Position numbers and translations under genes: made by a program | Source of the DNA: Vulcanimicrobiota bacterium | GTDB lineage: Bacteria > Vulcanimicrobiota > Vulcanimicrobiia > Vulcanimicrobiales > Vulcanimicrobiaceae | Length of the DNA stretch: 64,000 bases | Direction of reading: 5' to 3' | Assembly: GCA_013036095.1 (NCBI GenBank) | Contig: JAAXCW010000003.1 | Coordinates: forward strand, 124,001 to 188,000 | Part shown: piece after piece, positions 54,084 to 62,692 of the stretch | How the letters are laid out: each line of letters opens with the position of its first letter | Numbering within the stretch: position 1 is the stretch's first letter | Notes under the pieces: model-generated | Databases searched by the model: none | Told to the model about the DNA's origin: nothing | Seen by the model: the letters and a program-made list of their open reading frames with translations, nothing else

Positions 54084-54947
54084 ATGGACAGGCTTGCAGC
54101 CCTTCCGAATACGTACAAACTCGTGCGGCGCGATGCGCGCACCAACCGGACCATCGTGCAGCTGCCCAACGGCGCGAGCTTTGGCGGCGAGGTGCTGGCG
54201 ATTTGCGCCGGACCGTGCAGCGTTGAGTCGCGGGAACAGATTGAGGCAACCGCGCAAGCGGTGGCCGCAAGCGGCGCAAACGTGCTGCGCGGCGGAGCCT
54301 TCAAGCCGCGTACGTCGCCTTATGCATTTCAGGGTCTGGGCGCCGAAGGTCTGAAGCTGCTGCGCGATGCGGGCGACCGCTTCGGCATGTCGGTCGTAAC
54401 CGAGGTGCTCGATCCGCGCGACGTTGCGCTGGTGGCGCGGCACGCGGACATGTTGCAGATCGGCACGCGGAACATGCAAAACTTCACGCTCCTGCGCGAG
54501 GTCGGCGACGTTGGCAAGCCGGTGTTGCTCAAGCGGGGCCTGTCAGCGACGATCGAAGAGTGGCTGCTGGCCGCCGAATATTTGCTGGTCGCGGGCAATG
54601 CCGAGGTCGTGCTCTGCGAACGGGGGGTGCGCTCGTTCGATTCGGCGACGCGCAATCTCTTGGATCTCGCGGCCGTTCCGCTCGTCCACTCACTTTCGCA
54701 TCTGCCGGTCATCGTCGATCCGTCGCACGGCACGGGGTTGGCAAAGCTGGTCGCGCCGATGGCAGCCGCCGGCCTGGCTGCCGGAGCCGACGGCTTGCTG
54801 GTCGAGGTGCATCCCGATCCGCCCGCCGCAGCGTCGGACGGGCCGCAATCGCTCACGTTCGAGCAGTTCAAATCGTTGATGGGAAGGCTGCATGCCGTCG
54901 CCGCCGCGGCAGGCCGGCAGCTGCCGTCCGCCACCTTAGCCGCTTGA
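54084..54947 (+). CDS. aroF: 3-deoxy-7-phosphoheptulonate synthase (type I beta)
   Basis: 287 aa. Makes DAHP from PEP and erythrose 4-phosphate, the first shikimate-pathway step. Motifs: [48 protein letters not shown] and [12 protein letters not shown]. It has only about 37 residues ahead of the barrel, so the ferredoxin-like regulatory domain of longer type I-beta enzymes is largely missing, suggesting a simpler feedback scheme. Confidence 0.93.
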   Translation: MDRLAALPNTYKLVRRDARTNRTIVQLPNGASFGGEVLAICAGPCSVESREQIEATAQAVAASGANVLRGGAFKPRTSPYAFQGLGAEGLKLLRDAGDRFGMSVVTEVLDPRDVALVARHADMLQIGTRNMQNFTLLREVGDVGKPVLLKRGLSATIEEWLLAAEYLLVAGNAEVVLCERGVRSFDSATRNLLDLAAVPLVHSLSHLPVIVDPSHGTGLAKLVAPMAAAGLAAGADGLLVEVHPDPPAAASDGPQSLTFEQFKSLMGRLHAVAAAAGRQLPSATLAA

Positions 54948-55082
54948 CCGCTTAGGAGGGGAGCGTCGCCGTCCTGCCGCATGGCAAGCGACGAACGTCG
55001 TTTGAGAAACGTTTATCCGCGGTATCAAGGCTACGCTCCGCGGCCTTCATTATAAACACGAGCACGAGGTTTTAATAGACGC

Positions 55083-56444
55083 ATGATCCGGATTACCCGC
55101 ATGGCAGCGGCCGCCGCGGCCGTTCTTGCCGCTGTCGCGTTTGCCTCGCCGGCAAGCGCTCAAAAGTATTCCAACGAATTTTCACAGGCGAAGTTGACGC
55201 ACCGCGCAGACACGTCCGTGCCGATCGCCGGCTCGGGTACTGTCGTCCTGCAGGTTCAAGTCAATGCCGACGGCAGCCACAAGGTCACGCGCATCATTCG
55301 GTCGACCAATCCCGGCGACAACGCGGCCGCACTGGACATCGCAAAAAATTCTACGTACAGTCCGCAGCATCGCGGCAAGACGCCGGTCACGGGCTTTTAC
55401 GACTTCACGATCGCTTTCCACGGCAAGAGTGTTGCTTCCAACGGAGTGGTCGCAACCGGCACGACGGCCCAAGTCGACAAGCTCATTCACGCCGGCAAGT
55501 ACGATGCGGCCAAGGCGATGGTGCTGCAGGCGCTGGCATCGAAGCCGAAGGATGCAACGCTGAATCAGCAGCTGGCGACAGCCGACTATTTCTTGAAAGA
55601 TTATTCGGGCGCGGCGGCGGCGTTTGAAAAGGTCTCGACCATTTCCAAGCCGTTCATACCGGTCGCCGCGCAATCATATGCGATGGCGGCGGTAAAACTC
55701 GCGCCCACCGACAGCGCTACGGCGGTGTCGTTCGCGCAAAAAGCGGTGACGATGGCGCCGTCCGGCGGTACGTACTACATCTTGGGCTCGGCGCAAGTGC
55801 AAAACGGCGACGCCGCGCTTGCGATCCCGAATCTGCAAAAAGCGCGCACGCTTGCGATGGCGGATCCGAAGATGGACACGAGCGCAAAGGTCAACATCGA
55901 TGCGTCGCTGCTGCAGGCGTACATCAAAACAGGCGATACCGCGTCGGCGAAGTCGCTCGAAGACGAGATCATGCGGTTGGATCCGGCCAATACGACGGTG
56001 AAGCGCATGATCGGGAATCAATATCTGGCGGCCGGTAACGATGCTTCCAAGGCCGGTAAGCATGAAGATGCGCTGGCCAGCTTCCTGACGGCTGCAAAAG
56101 AGGGCGACAAGGACGTAGCCGTCACGGCCTACGCCTCTGCGGCGTTGGAAGAGAACGACCTGATCGGCGCTCAGAAGACTCCCGCGGTTCCCAACGATTA
56201 CCTGACGAAAATGAAGCCTTATGCAGACGAAGCCCTGGCACTCAACCCCAACGACGCGCTCGCGAACTACGCGCTTGGCGTTGCGATGGCCGGCGCATGG
56301 ATAACGGGCGGAAAGAACAAACCCGAATACAAGTCTCAAGCGCTGGATGCGCTCAACAAGGCGCGAGCCGAGGCGCAGGCGCAAGGCAACATGAGCCTCG
56401 CGTTTAACATCGACAGCTTCATCAAGGCGAACATCCAAAAATGA
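55083..56444 (+). CDS. Exported TonB-C-domain/TPR protein
   Basis: 453 aa with a signal peptide (MAAAAAAVLAAVAFASPASA). The segment from about residue 45 to 110 (SGTVVLQVQVNADGSHKVTRI, AALDIAKNSTYSP) has the TonB C-terminal fold pattern; the rest is TPR. Unlike TonB it has no transmembrane anchor, so it would be periplasmic. It lies upstream of exbB/exbD/tonB and may interact with them, though the direction of that link is inference. Confidence 0.72.
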   Translation: MIRITRMAAAAAAVLAAVAFASPASAQKYSNEFSQAKLTHRADTSVPIAGSGTVVLQVQVNADGSHKVTRIIRSTNPGDNAAALDIAKNSTYSPQHRGKTPVTGFYDFTIAFHGKSVASNGVVATGTTAQVDKLIHAGKYDAAKAMVLQALASKPKDATLNQQLATADYFLKDYSGAAAAFEKVSTISKPFIPVAAQSYAMAAVKLAPTDSATAVSFAQKAVTMAPSGGTYYILGSAQVQNGDAALAIPNLQKARTLAMADPKMDTSAKVNIDASLLQAYIKTGDTASAKSLEDEIMRLDPANTTVKRMIGNQYLAAGNDASKAGKHEDALASFLTAAKEGDKDVAVTAYASAALEENDLIGAQKTPAVPNDYLTKMKPYADEALALNPNDALANYALGVAMAGAWITGGKNKPEYKSQALDALNKARAEAQAQGNMSLAFNIDSFIKANIQK

Positions 56445-56526
56445 CGAGGACTTTCCGTAGAGGTAGGCCAATGAGGCGCCTTTCTAAAGCGCACATGCTT
56501 TCCCGCGGAACGGGAGGACAGAAATA

Positions 56527-57198
56527 GTGTTTGGCGGTTTCATAACATTCATGCAAAAGGGCGGCTGGGACATGTGGCTGCTCTTGCTCATCTCGATTGT
56601 CGGTTTGGCCATCGTGATCGAGCGCCTGTGGTTCTTTGCCCAGCAGCACGGTGATACCAAAGGCCTACTGCGAGCGATCGGGCAGAAGATTTCTCAGGAC
56701 GACATCGACGGGGCCATCAAGGTCTGCCGCAGCCAGCGCGGCATGCTCCCCAAGATTTTGGAATTCGGTCTTCTGCGCGGCGAGAAGAACCGCGCCGACA
56801 TTACCGACGCGCTCTCAATCGCGCTGATGGAGCACCTGAATTCGCTGGAACGCAATCTGGCCATCATTGGTACGATTGCAGTCATTTCGCCCTTCGTCGG
56901 TCTCTTCGGAACCGTCTTGGGCATCATCCGCGCCTTCGACGACATCGCGCTCAAAGGCAATTCCACACCGTCGGTCGTTGCGGCCGGCGTCTCGGAAGCG
57001 CTGATCACCACCGCCAGCGGTTTGATCATCGCGGTCATCGCGGTCGTGTTCTTCAACTACTTCAAGAGCCGCATCAAGACGTACAACCAAGAGATGATCG
57101 TCGCCGCCAATCAAATGGCGGAAATGCTGCACTTCCACAACACGGGCGCGCCAATCCCGACAGACTTGTATCAGCCGTCCGGCGCCGCCACCAAGTAG
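56527..57198 (+). CDS. exbB: ExbB/TolQ/MotA-type proton channel
   Basis: 223 aa, GTG start. Three helices: MWLLLLISIVGLAIVIERL, then LAIIGTIAVISPFVGLFGTV with the conserved polar residues, and TTASGLIIAVIAVVFFNYF. ExbB forms a pentameric motor that uses proton motive force to power TonB. It is followed by two exbD genes and two TonB-like genes. Confidence 0.93.
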   Translation: MFGGFITFMQKGGWDMWLLLLISIVGLAIVIERLWFFAQQHGDTKGLLRAIGQKISQDDIDGAIKVCRSQRGMLPKILEFGLLRGEKNRADITDALSIALMEHLNSLERNLAIIGTIAVISPFVGLFGTVLGIIRAFDDIALKGNSTPSVVAAGVSEALITTASGLIIAVIAVVFFNYFKSRIKTYNQEMIVAANQMAEMLHFHNTGAPIPTDLYQPSGAATK

Positions 57199-57214
57199 AA
57201 GGGCCTAGCGCTCA

Positions 57215-57628
57215 ATGAGCCTGCTGTCCGCGAAACAGGACGAGGACGTGATGGCAGAGATCAACATCACGCCCTTTACGGACGTGCTGCTGGTATTGCT
57301 GATCATCTTCATGATTCTGGCAGCGCTGCTCACGCCGCCCGGTTTCGAAAAAGAACTGCCCAACAATAACAACACCAGCAATCCGACGCCTCCGAAAAAG
57401 AACGAGATCGAAGTGCTGGTCAATAATAAGGGCGTGATCTTCGTCGACGGGCAGAAAACCGACGCTAACGGCATCTACGCCGCCATTGCTCAAGAACGGC
57501 TCAAACGCGGACCCAAACACGTCTCGATTACTGCCGATACGAAGGCGCCGTACGGCATCATCATCCGGATTCTCGATGCAGCGAAAGACGCTGGCCTCGA
57601 AGATGTCGGATTCGTAACTTCAGGATAA
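57215..57628 (+). CDS. exbD: ExbD/TolR protein (first copy)
   Basis: 137 aa. One N-terminal helix with the essential Asp (FTDVLLVLLIIFMILAALL, TPF with D) follows the MAEINITPFTD motif. The periplasmic domain is short. It shares the ExbB proton pathway. GAAGGG lies upstream of the ATG. The second exbD follows with a 21-base gap. Confidence 0.93.
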   Translation: MSLLSAKQDEDVMAEINITPFTDVLLVLLIIFMILAALLTPPGFEKELPNNNNTSNPTPPKKNEIEVLVNNKGVIFVDGQKTDANGIYAAIAQERLKRGPKHVSITADTKAPYGIIIRILDAAKDAGLEDVGFVTSG

Positions 57629-57649
57629 CTCCGAGAGGTGAAGTAACCC

Positions 57650-58063
57650 GTGGCTGTATCGACAGGTCAAGGCGACGAAGAAGTCATGTCGACGATCAAC
57701 ATCACGCCCTTCACGGACGTGCTGTTGGTACTCCTGATCATCTTCATCATCTTGGCAGCCGTCACCAAAGAGCCGCCGCTTCCCCAGGCACACAATCGCG
57801 ACAAGGTCGTTCCGTCACAGATCCTCGTCATCATCGACGGCAAGAACAATATCACCATCGGTTCGAACGTCGTCACCATTCAAGGCGCCAAAGACGCGTT
57901 CGCGCAGCTGCAAAGCGACACGGGCCACAAGTTCAAGAGCGTCATCATCAAAGCCGATCCGAAATCCGATTACGGAACCGTGCTCCAGGTTATGGACGCG
58001 GCGAAGTCGCAGGACCTCACCGAGTTCGGCTTGGCCAATAAGACCGAGGGAAGCAAGACCTAG
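57650..58063 (+). CDS. exbD: ExbD/TolR protein (second copy)
   Basis: 137 aa, GTG start. The motif STINITPFTDVLLVLLIIFI again carries the membrane Asp. It differs from the first copy in the periplasmic part (LPQAHNRDKVVPSQILVIID). Two different ExbDs behind one ExbB occur in several TonB systems and would form a heteromeric dimer in the ExbB ring. Its stop overlaps the TonB GTG by one base. Confidence 0.92.
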   Translation: MAVSTGQGDEEVMSTINITPFTDVLLVLLIIFIILAAVTKEPPLPQAHNRDKVVPSQILVIIDGKNNITIGSNVVTIQGAKDAFAQLQSDTGHKFKSVIIKADPKSDYGTVLQVMDAAKSQDLTEFGLANKTEGSKT

Positions 58064-58785
58064 TGCCCGGAGAGATGATCACTGCCCGCGGACGCGCGCG
58101 AAGCTTCTTGCTATGGGCATTTTTGATCTCGGTCGGCATCCACTTCGTTTTGGCGCCGATCTTTCCGCGCCTGAAGAACAACAATCAAGATCAGCAAGTC
58201 GAAAAAGTCTCGGTCGTCAAGAAAATAAAAATTAAGGTGCCGACGCCGCCGCCGCCGACCCCCACGCCACCGCCGACTCCGACGCCGCCGCCCAATGCGA
58301 CGGCCCCGCCGCAGCAAAAGCCGCAGCCCAAGCTGCAGCTCAACGTGCCGAAGACCACCAGCAAGAACGCGAGCAGCAGCAACACCAATAAGTACGTGCG
58401 TCCGGTTTCGGGTTCGGAAAACGGCGTTCCGGCCGGTCAAGGTACTGCGCCGCCGCACGCAGCAAGCACCGCGCCGCCGGGAACGCCGAAGCCTGTGTGC
58501 CGAAATCCTTTCCAAGATGCGACGGTCGTGCAGCAAGTCTCTCCGGATTATCCCGAGAGCGCGCGTTCACTCGGCTTGGGCCAAGTCACGGTGCAAGTAA
58601 AGGTGACCGTGAGCCCAAGCGGCAGCCTCATCGGCGCATCGATCTTCCAAAGCGGCAACAACATGTCGCTCGACCAAGCCGCTCTGTCGGCAGCCCGCCA
58701 GTCGACATATTCACCGAAAGTCGTGAACTGCGAACCGGTAACCGGCGACTATCTGTTTAAGGTCACCTTCGACCCGAACCAGTAA
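58063..58785 (+). CDS. tonB: TonB-family energy transducer
   Basis: 240 aa, GTG start. One N-terminal helix (SFLLWAFLISVGIHFVLAPI, with the SxxxH motif) anchors it in the inner membrane. A long Pro/Lys/Thr region (PTPPPPTPTPPPTPTPPP) spans the periplasm. The C-terminal TonB domain follows (ARSLGLGQVTVQVKVTVSPSG). It transmits energy to outer-membrane receptors. Confidence 0.9.
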   Translation: MPGEMITARGRARSFLLWAFLISVGIHFVLAPIFPRLKNNNQDQQVEKVSVVKKIKIKVPTPPPPTPTPPPTPTPPPNATAPPQQKPQPKLQLNVPKTTSKNASSSNTNKYVRPVSGSENGVPAGQGTAPPHAASTAPPGTPKPVCRNPFQDATVVQQVSPDYPESARSLGLGQVTVQVKVTVSPSGSLIGASIFQSGNNMSLDQAALSAARQSTYSPKVVNCEPVTGDYLFKVTFDPNQ

Positions 58786-59399
58786 TCACACACCGCAGAA
58801 TCCTCCTCGCCGCGCTCGCGATCTCGCTCCTGCTCCATCTGATCCTCGCCGTCTATTGGTATTGGCCGCGCACCCATTCTCAAACCGAAGAACAGCTTGC
58901 CAACGTGCGCATCATACAGATTGCGCGGCGAACGCCGGCGCCGCAACTGCCGCCCCGACCGGTTCACACGTCCGTGCCGATCGTTTTGAAGGCGCATGTC
59001 AAAATCGCGCCGCCGCATCTCACGGCCTCAGGCGGAAAGAATGGGCCGGGCGCAGCCGTCGTTGCTCCGCCGACACCTCAACCGGCTGCTACCGCGACGC
59101 ATCGCGCCGCGGGCTGCACGCGCCCGAATGCCCCGGCCGGACTGAGCGCTACCCCTGATCCGTCGGAGATCACACCGGAGGCTCGCGCGAGCCGCGTGAA
59201 CGGCACGACCGCGATCGACGTTTCGCTCGATTCCTCCGGCAACGTCACCGGCGCAAAAATCGCGCGCTCGTCGGGCAACGACGGTTTGGATGCAAGCGCT
59301 TTGGATATGGCGCGCGGTGCAACGTACACACCGCAGTACGCGGCGTGCAAAGGCGTCGCGAGCACGTACACGTTCAAGGTGAAGTTCGCCGCCTGGTAG
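58785..59399 (+). CDS. Second TonB-family protein (possible ATC start)
   Basis: 204 aa if it starts at the ATC within TAATC after the tonB stop. That start yields ITHRRILLAALAISLLLHLIL, an N-terminal anchor helix of TonB type, then a Pro-rich linker and a C-terminal TonB domain (GTTAIDVSLDSSGNVTGAKI). No ATG, GTG or TTG is in frame between the stop at 58758-58760 and a GTG at 58905, which would delete the anchor. A one-base error in TAATG is the alternative. Confidence 0.72.
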   Translation: MTHRRILLAALAISLLLHLILAVYWYWPRTHSQTEEQLANVRIIQIARRTPAPQLPPRPVHTSVPIVLKAHVKIAPPHLTASGGKNGPGAAVVAPPTPQPAATATHRAAGCTRPNAPAGLSATPDPSEITPEARASRVNGTTAIDVSLDSSGNVTGAKIARSSGNDGLDASALDMARGATYTPQYAACKGVASTYTFKVKFAAW

Positions 59400-59411
59400 T
59401 AAGCTCGCCGC

Positions 59412-60269
59412 GTGACGTTCGCGCAAGCGATGGCTCTGGCGGTGCTGCAAGGCGTCACCGAGCTTTTCCCGGTCAGCAGTCTGGGCCAAACGATTTTGAT
59501 TCCGGCGCTGCTGCATTGGAAGATCAACCGGTCGGATCCGTCGTTCCTAGCGTTCGTGACGGTTCTGCATTTAGGGACTGCGCTCGCGCTGGTCGTCTAC
59601 TATCGCACGACGTGGGCGCGAATCGCGCGCGCGTTCGCCGCCAGCGTATGGCGCGGAAAGATCGGCAGCGACCCCGACGAAAAGCTCGCCTGGCTGCTGA
59701 TCGTCGGCACCGTTCCGGTTGGTATTCTCGGCGTGCTGCTCAAAGATTCGGTGCAAACGTTTTTCGGAAGCGCGCAGATTGCAGCCCTGTTTCTCATGCT
59801 CAACGCGGGGGTGATGTTTTTGGGAGAATGGCTGCGTAAACAGCAGAAATTGCGCGCCGGCCGGGCCGACAAACCGCTCCCGGCACTGACTTGGGGACAA
59901 AGCGCGGGCATCGGCGTCGGTCAGGCGCTTGCGCTCTTTCCAGGCATTTCGCGCTCGGGTGCATCGATGGTCGCCGGTTTGATCTGCGATCTGAATCACG
60001 AAGATGCCGCGAACTATTCGTTCTTGCTCGCGACCCCGGTGATCTTGGCGGCGGGGCTTTTCGAAATCGGCGTCCTGACCGCACCGGGAAGTCACATGGT
60101 ACTCGTCCAAGCGGTTCTGGGCGGAGTAGTCGCCGGGATCGCGGCATACGCCGCCGTCTCGTTTTTGGTCCGCTATTTTCGCCGTAACGATCTGCGTCCG
60201 TTCGGCTGGTACTGTTTAGTCTTCGGCGCAGCCTGTTTCACGCTCGCACGTTTAGGAGTAATCCATTGA
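59412..60269 (+). CDS. uppP: Undecaprenyl-diphosphatase
   Basis: 285 aa, GTG start. Recycles C55-PP lipid carrier for peptidoglycan and surface glycans. Motifs: QGVTELFPVSSLGQTIL and FPGISRSGASM with the catalytic arginine. The (E/Q)XXXE glutamate is present, but the usual His of PVSS-x-GH is Gln here, a rare change at a functional site. Next gene is a small membrane protein overlapping by four bases. Confidence 0.9.
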   Translation: MTFAQAMALAVLQGVTELFPVSSLGQTILIPALLHWKINRSDPSFLAFVTVLHLGTALALVVYYRTTWARIARAFAASVWRGKIGSDPDEKLAWLLIVGTVPVGILGVLLKDSVQTFFGSAQIAALFLMLNAGVMFLGEWLRKQQKLRAGRADKPLPALTWGQSAGIGVGQALALFPGISRSGASMVAGLICDLNHEDAANYSFLLATPVILAAGLFEIGVLTAPGSHMVLVQAVLGGVVAGIAAYAAVSFLVRYFRRNDLRPFGWYCLVFGAACFTLARLGVIH

Positions 60270-60451
60270 AAATTCTCGCGACCGTTCTCTTTATCGTATT
60301 TCTCATTGCCGCCGTGCTGGCGTTCACGGGCGTGGCACATTTCTCGCACGTGCTCGGATTTGACGGGCAGCGGCACATCAAGCACGGAATCGTCTACGCG
60401 GTTCTTGCGGTGTTGAGCTTGCTGTGGATGCGGATGGCGCCCGCGCGATAG
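60266..60451 (+). CDS. Small membrane protein
   Basis: 61 aa from a TTG that overlaps the uppP stop (TTGA) and has AGGAGT seven bases ahead. Two hydrophobic helices: LATVLFIVFLIAAVLAFTGV and KHGIVYAVLAVLSLLWM. This is too small for a channel family I recognise. Coupled with uppP, so maybe envelope-related. Confidence 0.65.
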   Translation: MKILATVLFIVFLIAAVLAFTGVAHFSHVLGFDGQRHIKHGIVYAVLAVLSLLWMRMAPAR

Positions 60452-60452
60452 A

Positions 60453-60887
60453 ATGCGCCACTTCGGGCCGGGCGGCGATCTGCTGATGGTCGACGTTTCG
60501 CAAAAGGAAAGCACCGTGCGCACCGCGCGCGCGCAAGCTCGCGTCCGGCTGGGAGCCGAAGCTGCGAAGGCGCTGCGCGACGCCACGCTGGCAAAAGGGG
60601 ACGCGCTCGTTGCAGCCCAGCTTGCCGGAATACTGGCTGCCAAACAAACGCCCGCGCTGATTCCGCTCGCGCACGCCATTCCGCTGGGCGCGGTCAATGT
60701 CGAGTTTTCTTGGGATGGGGACGTGCTCGGCATCGAGGCGTCCGCGCGCACGACCTCGCAGACGGGCGTGGAGATGGAAGCGATGGTCGCCGCCGCGGTT
60801 GCGGCCCTCACCATCTACGATATGACCAAAGGGATCGATAAAGGCATAACGATCGAGTCGGTGCGCCTGCTCGAAAAGACGAAATGA
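60453..60887 (+). CDS. moaC: Cyclic pyranopterin monophosphate synthase accessory protein MoaC
   Basis: 144 aa. Second enzyme of molybdenum cofactor synthesis, converting the MoaA product to cyclic pyranopterin. MVDVSQKESTVRTARAQARV, LIPLAHAIPLGAVNVEF with the active-site His, and YDMTKGIDKGITIESVRLLEKT with catalytic Asp/Lys are all present. The Cys usually in LCHP is Ala. Overlaps mog by four bases. Confidence 0.95.
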   Translation: MRHFGPGGDLLMVDVSQKESTVRTARAQARVRLGAEAAKALRDATLAKGDALVAAQLAGILAAKQTPALIPLAHAIPLGAVNVEFSWDGDVLGIEASARTTSQTGVEMEAMVAAAVAALTIYDMTKGIDKGITIESVRLLEKTK

Positions 60888-61363
60888 AGACGGCGCTGAT
60901 CGTGCTTTCCGATCGCGCGGCATCGGGGGAGCGCGCCGACGCATGCATCCCCGCGATGCGCGAGCTGCTCGGAGCGCAGTATGAGATCGTAAGAGAAACG
61001 GTGTTGCCGGACGACGCCGGCGCGCTGCAGGCCGAACTCATCGACCTCTGTGATTCGGGCGCCGCTTCGCTGGTGCTGACCAGTGGCGGCACGGGCATTT
61101 CGCCGCGCGACCGTACGCCGCAAGCCACGGCCGCGATCGTCGATTATGACGTTCCCGGAATCGCCGACGCGATCCGCGCCGCCTCAATAAAAATCGTTCC
61201 CGCCGCGATGCTCTCGCGCGCGATCGCCGGCGTACGCCACCGCACGCTCATCGTGAATTTGCCGGGAAATCCGAAGGCGGTTGCGGAGACCATCGGCATT
61301 TTGCTTCCGGTGCTTCCCCACGCGCTGAAACAGCTGAACGGCGAAGCCGATCACGGACCGTAA
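60884..61363 (+). CDS. mog: Molybdopterin adenylyltransferase (MogA/MoaB)
   Basis: 159 aa. Adenylates molybdopterin before MoeA inserts Mo. MPT-binding motifs LVLTSGGTGISPRDRTPQAT and VNLPGNPKAVAETI are clear. With moaC here and moeA at 34.4 kb the window holds three Moco genes. Three bases separate it from folC. Confidence 0.93.
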   Translation: MKTALIVLSDRAASGERADACIPAMRELLGAQYEIVRETVLPDDAGALQAELIDLCDSGAASLVLTSGGTGISPRDRTPQATAAIVDYDVPGIADAIRAASIKIVPAAMLSRAIAGVRHRTLIVNLPGNPKAVAETIGILLPVLPHALKQLNGEADHGP

Positions 61364-61366
61364 GCG

Positions 61367-62692
61367 ATGACGTTCGCGCAGGCGCAAGCATACGTCTTGG
61401 AACTGGTCAGCGAAACCGGATCGCGCCGCGAGCCGTACCGGCTCGATCGCATGCGCCGCTTCTTGGAGGAACTCGGCAATCCTCAAGATCGCTACCCGAC
61501 GATTCACGTTGGCGGAACGAGCGGTAAGGGATCGACGTCGGTGATGATCGCCGCCGGTTTAACAGCTGCCGGCAAACGCACCGGGCTGCATACCAAACCC
61601 CACCTGCGATCGATGACCGAGCGCGCGAAAATCGACGGCGTACCGATCTCGGAGGGGCGCTTCGCGGAACTCATGGATATTCTGATTCCGGCGATCGATC
61701 GAGTCGCCGTCGAGTTCACGCCTCCTTCCTATTATGAGACCCTGCTCGCGCTGACGTTTTTGTATTTTTCGCTGGAGCGTGTGGATGCGGCCGTCGTCGA
61801 GGTCGGCATCGGCGGCAAACTCGACGGAACCAATGTTTTACGGCCGCTGGTAAGCCTCATCACCAACGTGGGGCTCGATCACACGGAAATTCTGGGCGAT
61901 ACCGTCGAACAAATCGCCGCCGACAAAGCCGGAATCGCAAAACCCGGAGTGCCTTTACTGAGCGCCGTCGACCGGCCGGAAGCGCGCGCGGTCATCGAAG
62001 CGCAGTGCGCTGCCGTCGGCGCGCCGTTTCTGTTCGTACCGGATCGCGTGAAGACTCGAGTGGAACAGGCCGGACCGTACAGCCAGCGCTTTGCGATGAC
62101 GACCGAGCGCGCCGTTTACGATGTGGAGTTGCCGCTGCTCGGAGAGTTCCAGCAGCGCAACGCCGCGTGCGCCGTGCTTGCGCTCGAGCAGCTCCCACAA
62201 TCTTTGCGTCCATCAGTCGAAGCGGTCGAACTGGGATTGAGCCGTGTGGATCTTCCGGGACGCATGGAGTATTTTCCGGCGCACCCGGGCGTGATCTTCG
62301 ACGTCGCTCATAATCCCGACAAGGCCGCCAATCTCGTGCATTCTCTGCGCGCTCTGTTTCCGGACAGGCACTTCACCTTCGTCATCGCGATCGGGGAGAG
62401 CAAGGACGCAGGCGAAATCTTGCGCGTCTTCGCGCAGGTTCCGTCGACGCTGATCTTCACGTCGTTCGATGCCCGAGGACGAGTCGCGGCCAAGCCGCAG
62501 CGGTTGGCGAACATCGCCGAATCCGCAGGCCTATGGGGGCGCGCCGTTCCCGATCCGGTCGAAGCCTTTACGATCGCGCGGCGCAACTCCGGAAGTGACG
62601 AAATCGTCGTGGTCACCGGGTCGACGTTCGTGGTCGCGGAGCTGCGCGAGTGGTGGATGGAGAACGTCGTTGCAACTTCAAACGCGCGATAG
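61367..62692 (+). CDS. folC: Folylpolyglutamate synthase/dihydrofolate synthase
   Basis: 441 aa. P-loop IHVGGTSGKGSTSVMIAAGL and folate-site residues EVGIGGKLDGTNVL; NVGLDHTEILGDTVEQIA then the C-terminal domain with IFDVAHNPDKAANL. Adds glutamates to (dihydro)pteroate/folate. It is the first of a folC-P-B-K run. Confidence 0.95.
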   Translation: MTFAQAQAYVLELVSETGSRREPYRLDRMRRFLEELGNPQDRYPTIHVGGTSGKGSTSVMIAAGLTAAGKRTGLHTKPHLRSMTERAKIDGVPISEGRFAELMDILIPAIDRVAVEFTPPSYYETLLALTFLYFSLERVDAAVVEVGIGGKLDGTNVLRPLVSLITNVGLDHTEILGDTVEQIAADKAGIAKPGVPLLSAVDRPEARAVIEAQCAAVGAPFLFVPDRVKTRVEQAGPYSQRFAMTTERAVYDVELPLLGEFQQRNAACAVLALEQLPQSLRPSVEAVELGLSRVDLPGRMEYFPAHPGVIFDVAHNPDKAANLVHSLRALFPDRHFTFVIAIGESKDAGEILRVFAQVPSTLIFTSFDARGRVAAKPQRLANIAESAGLWGRAVPDPVEAFTIARRNSGSDEIVVVTGSTFVVAELREWWMENVVATSNAR

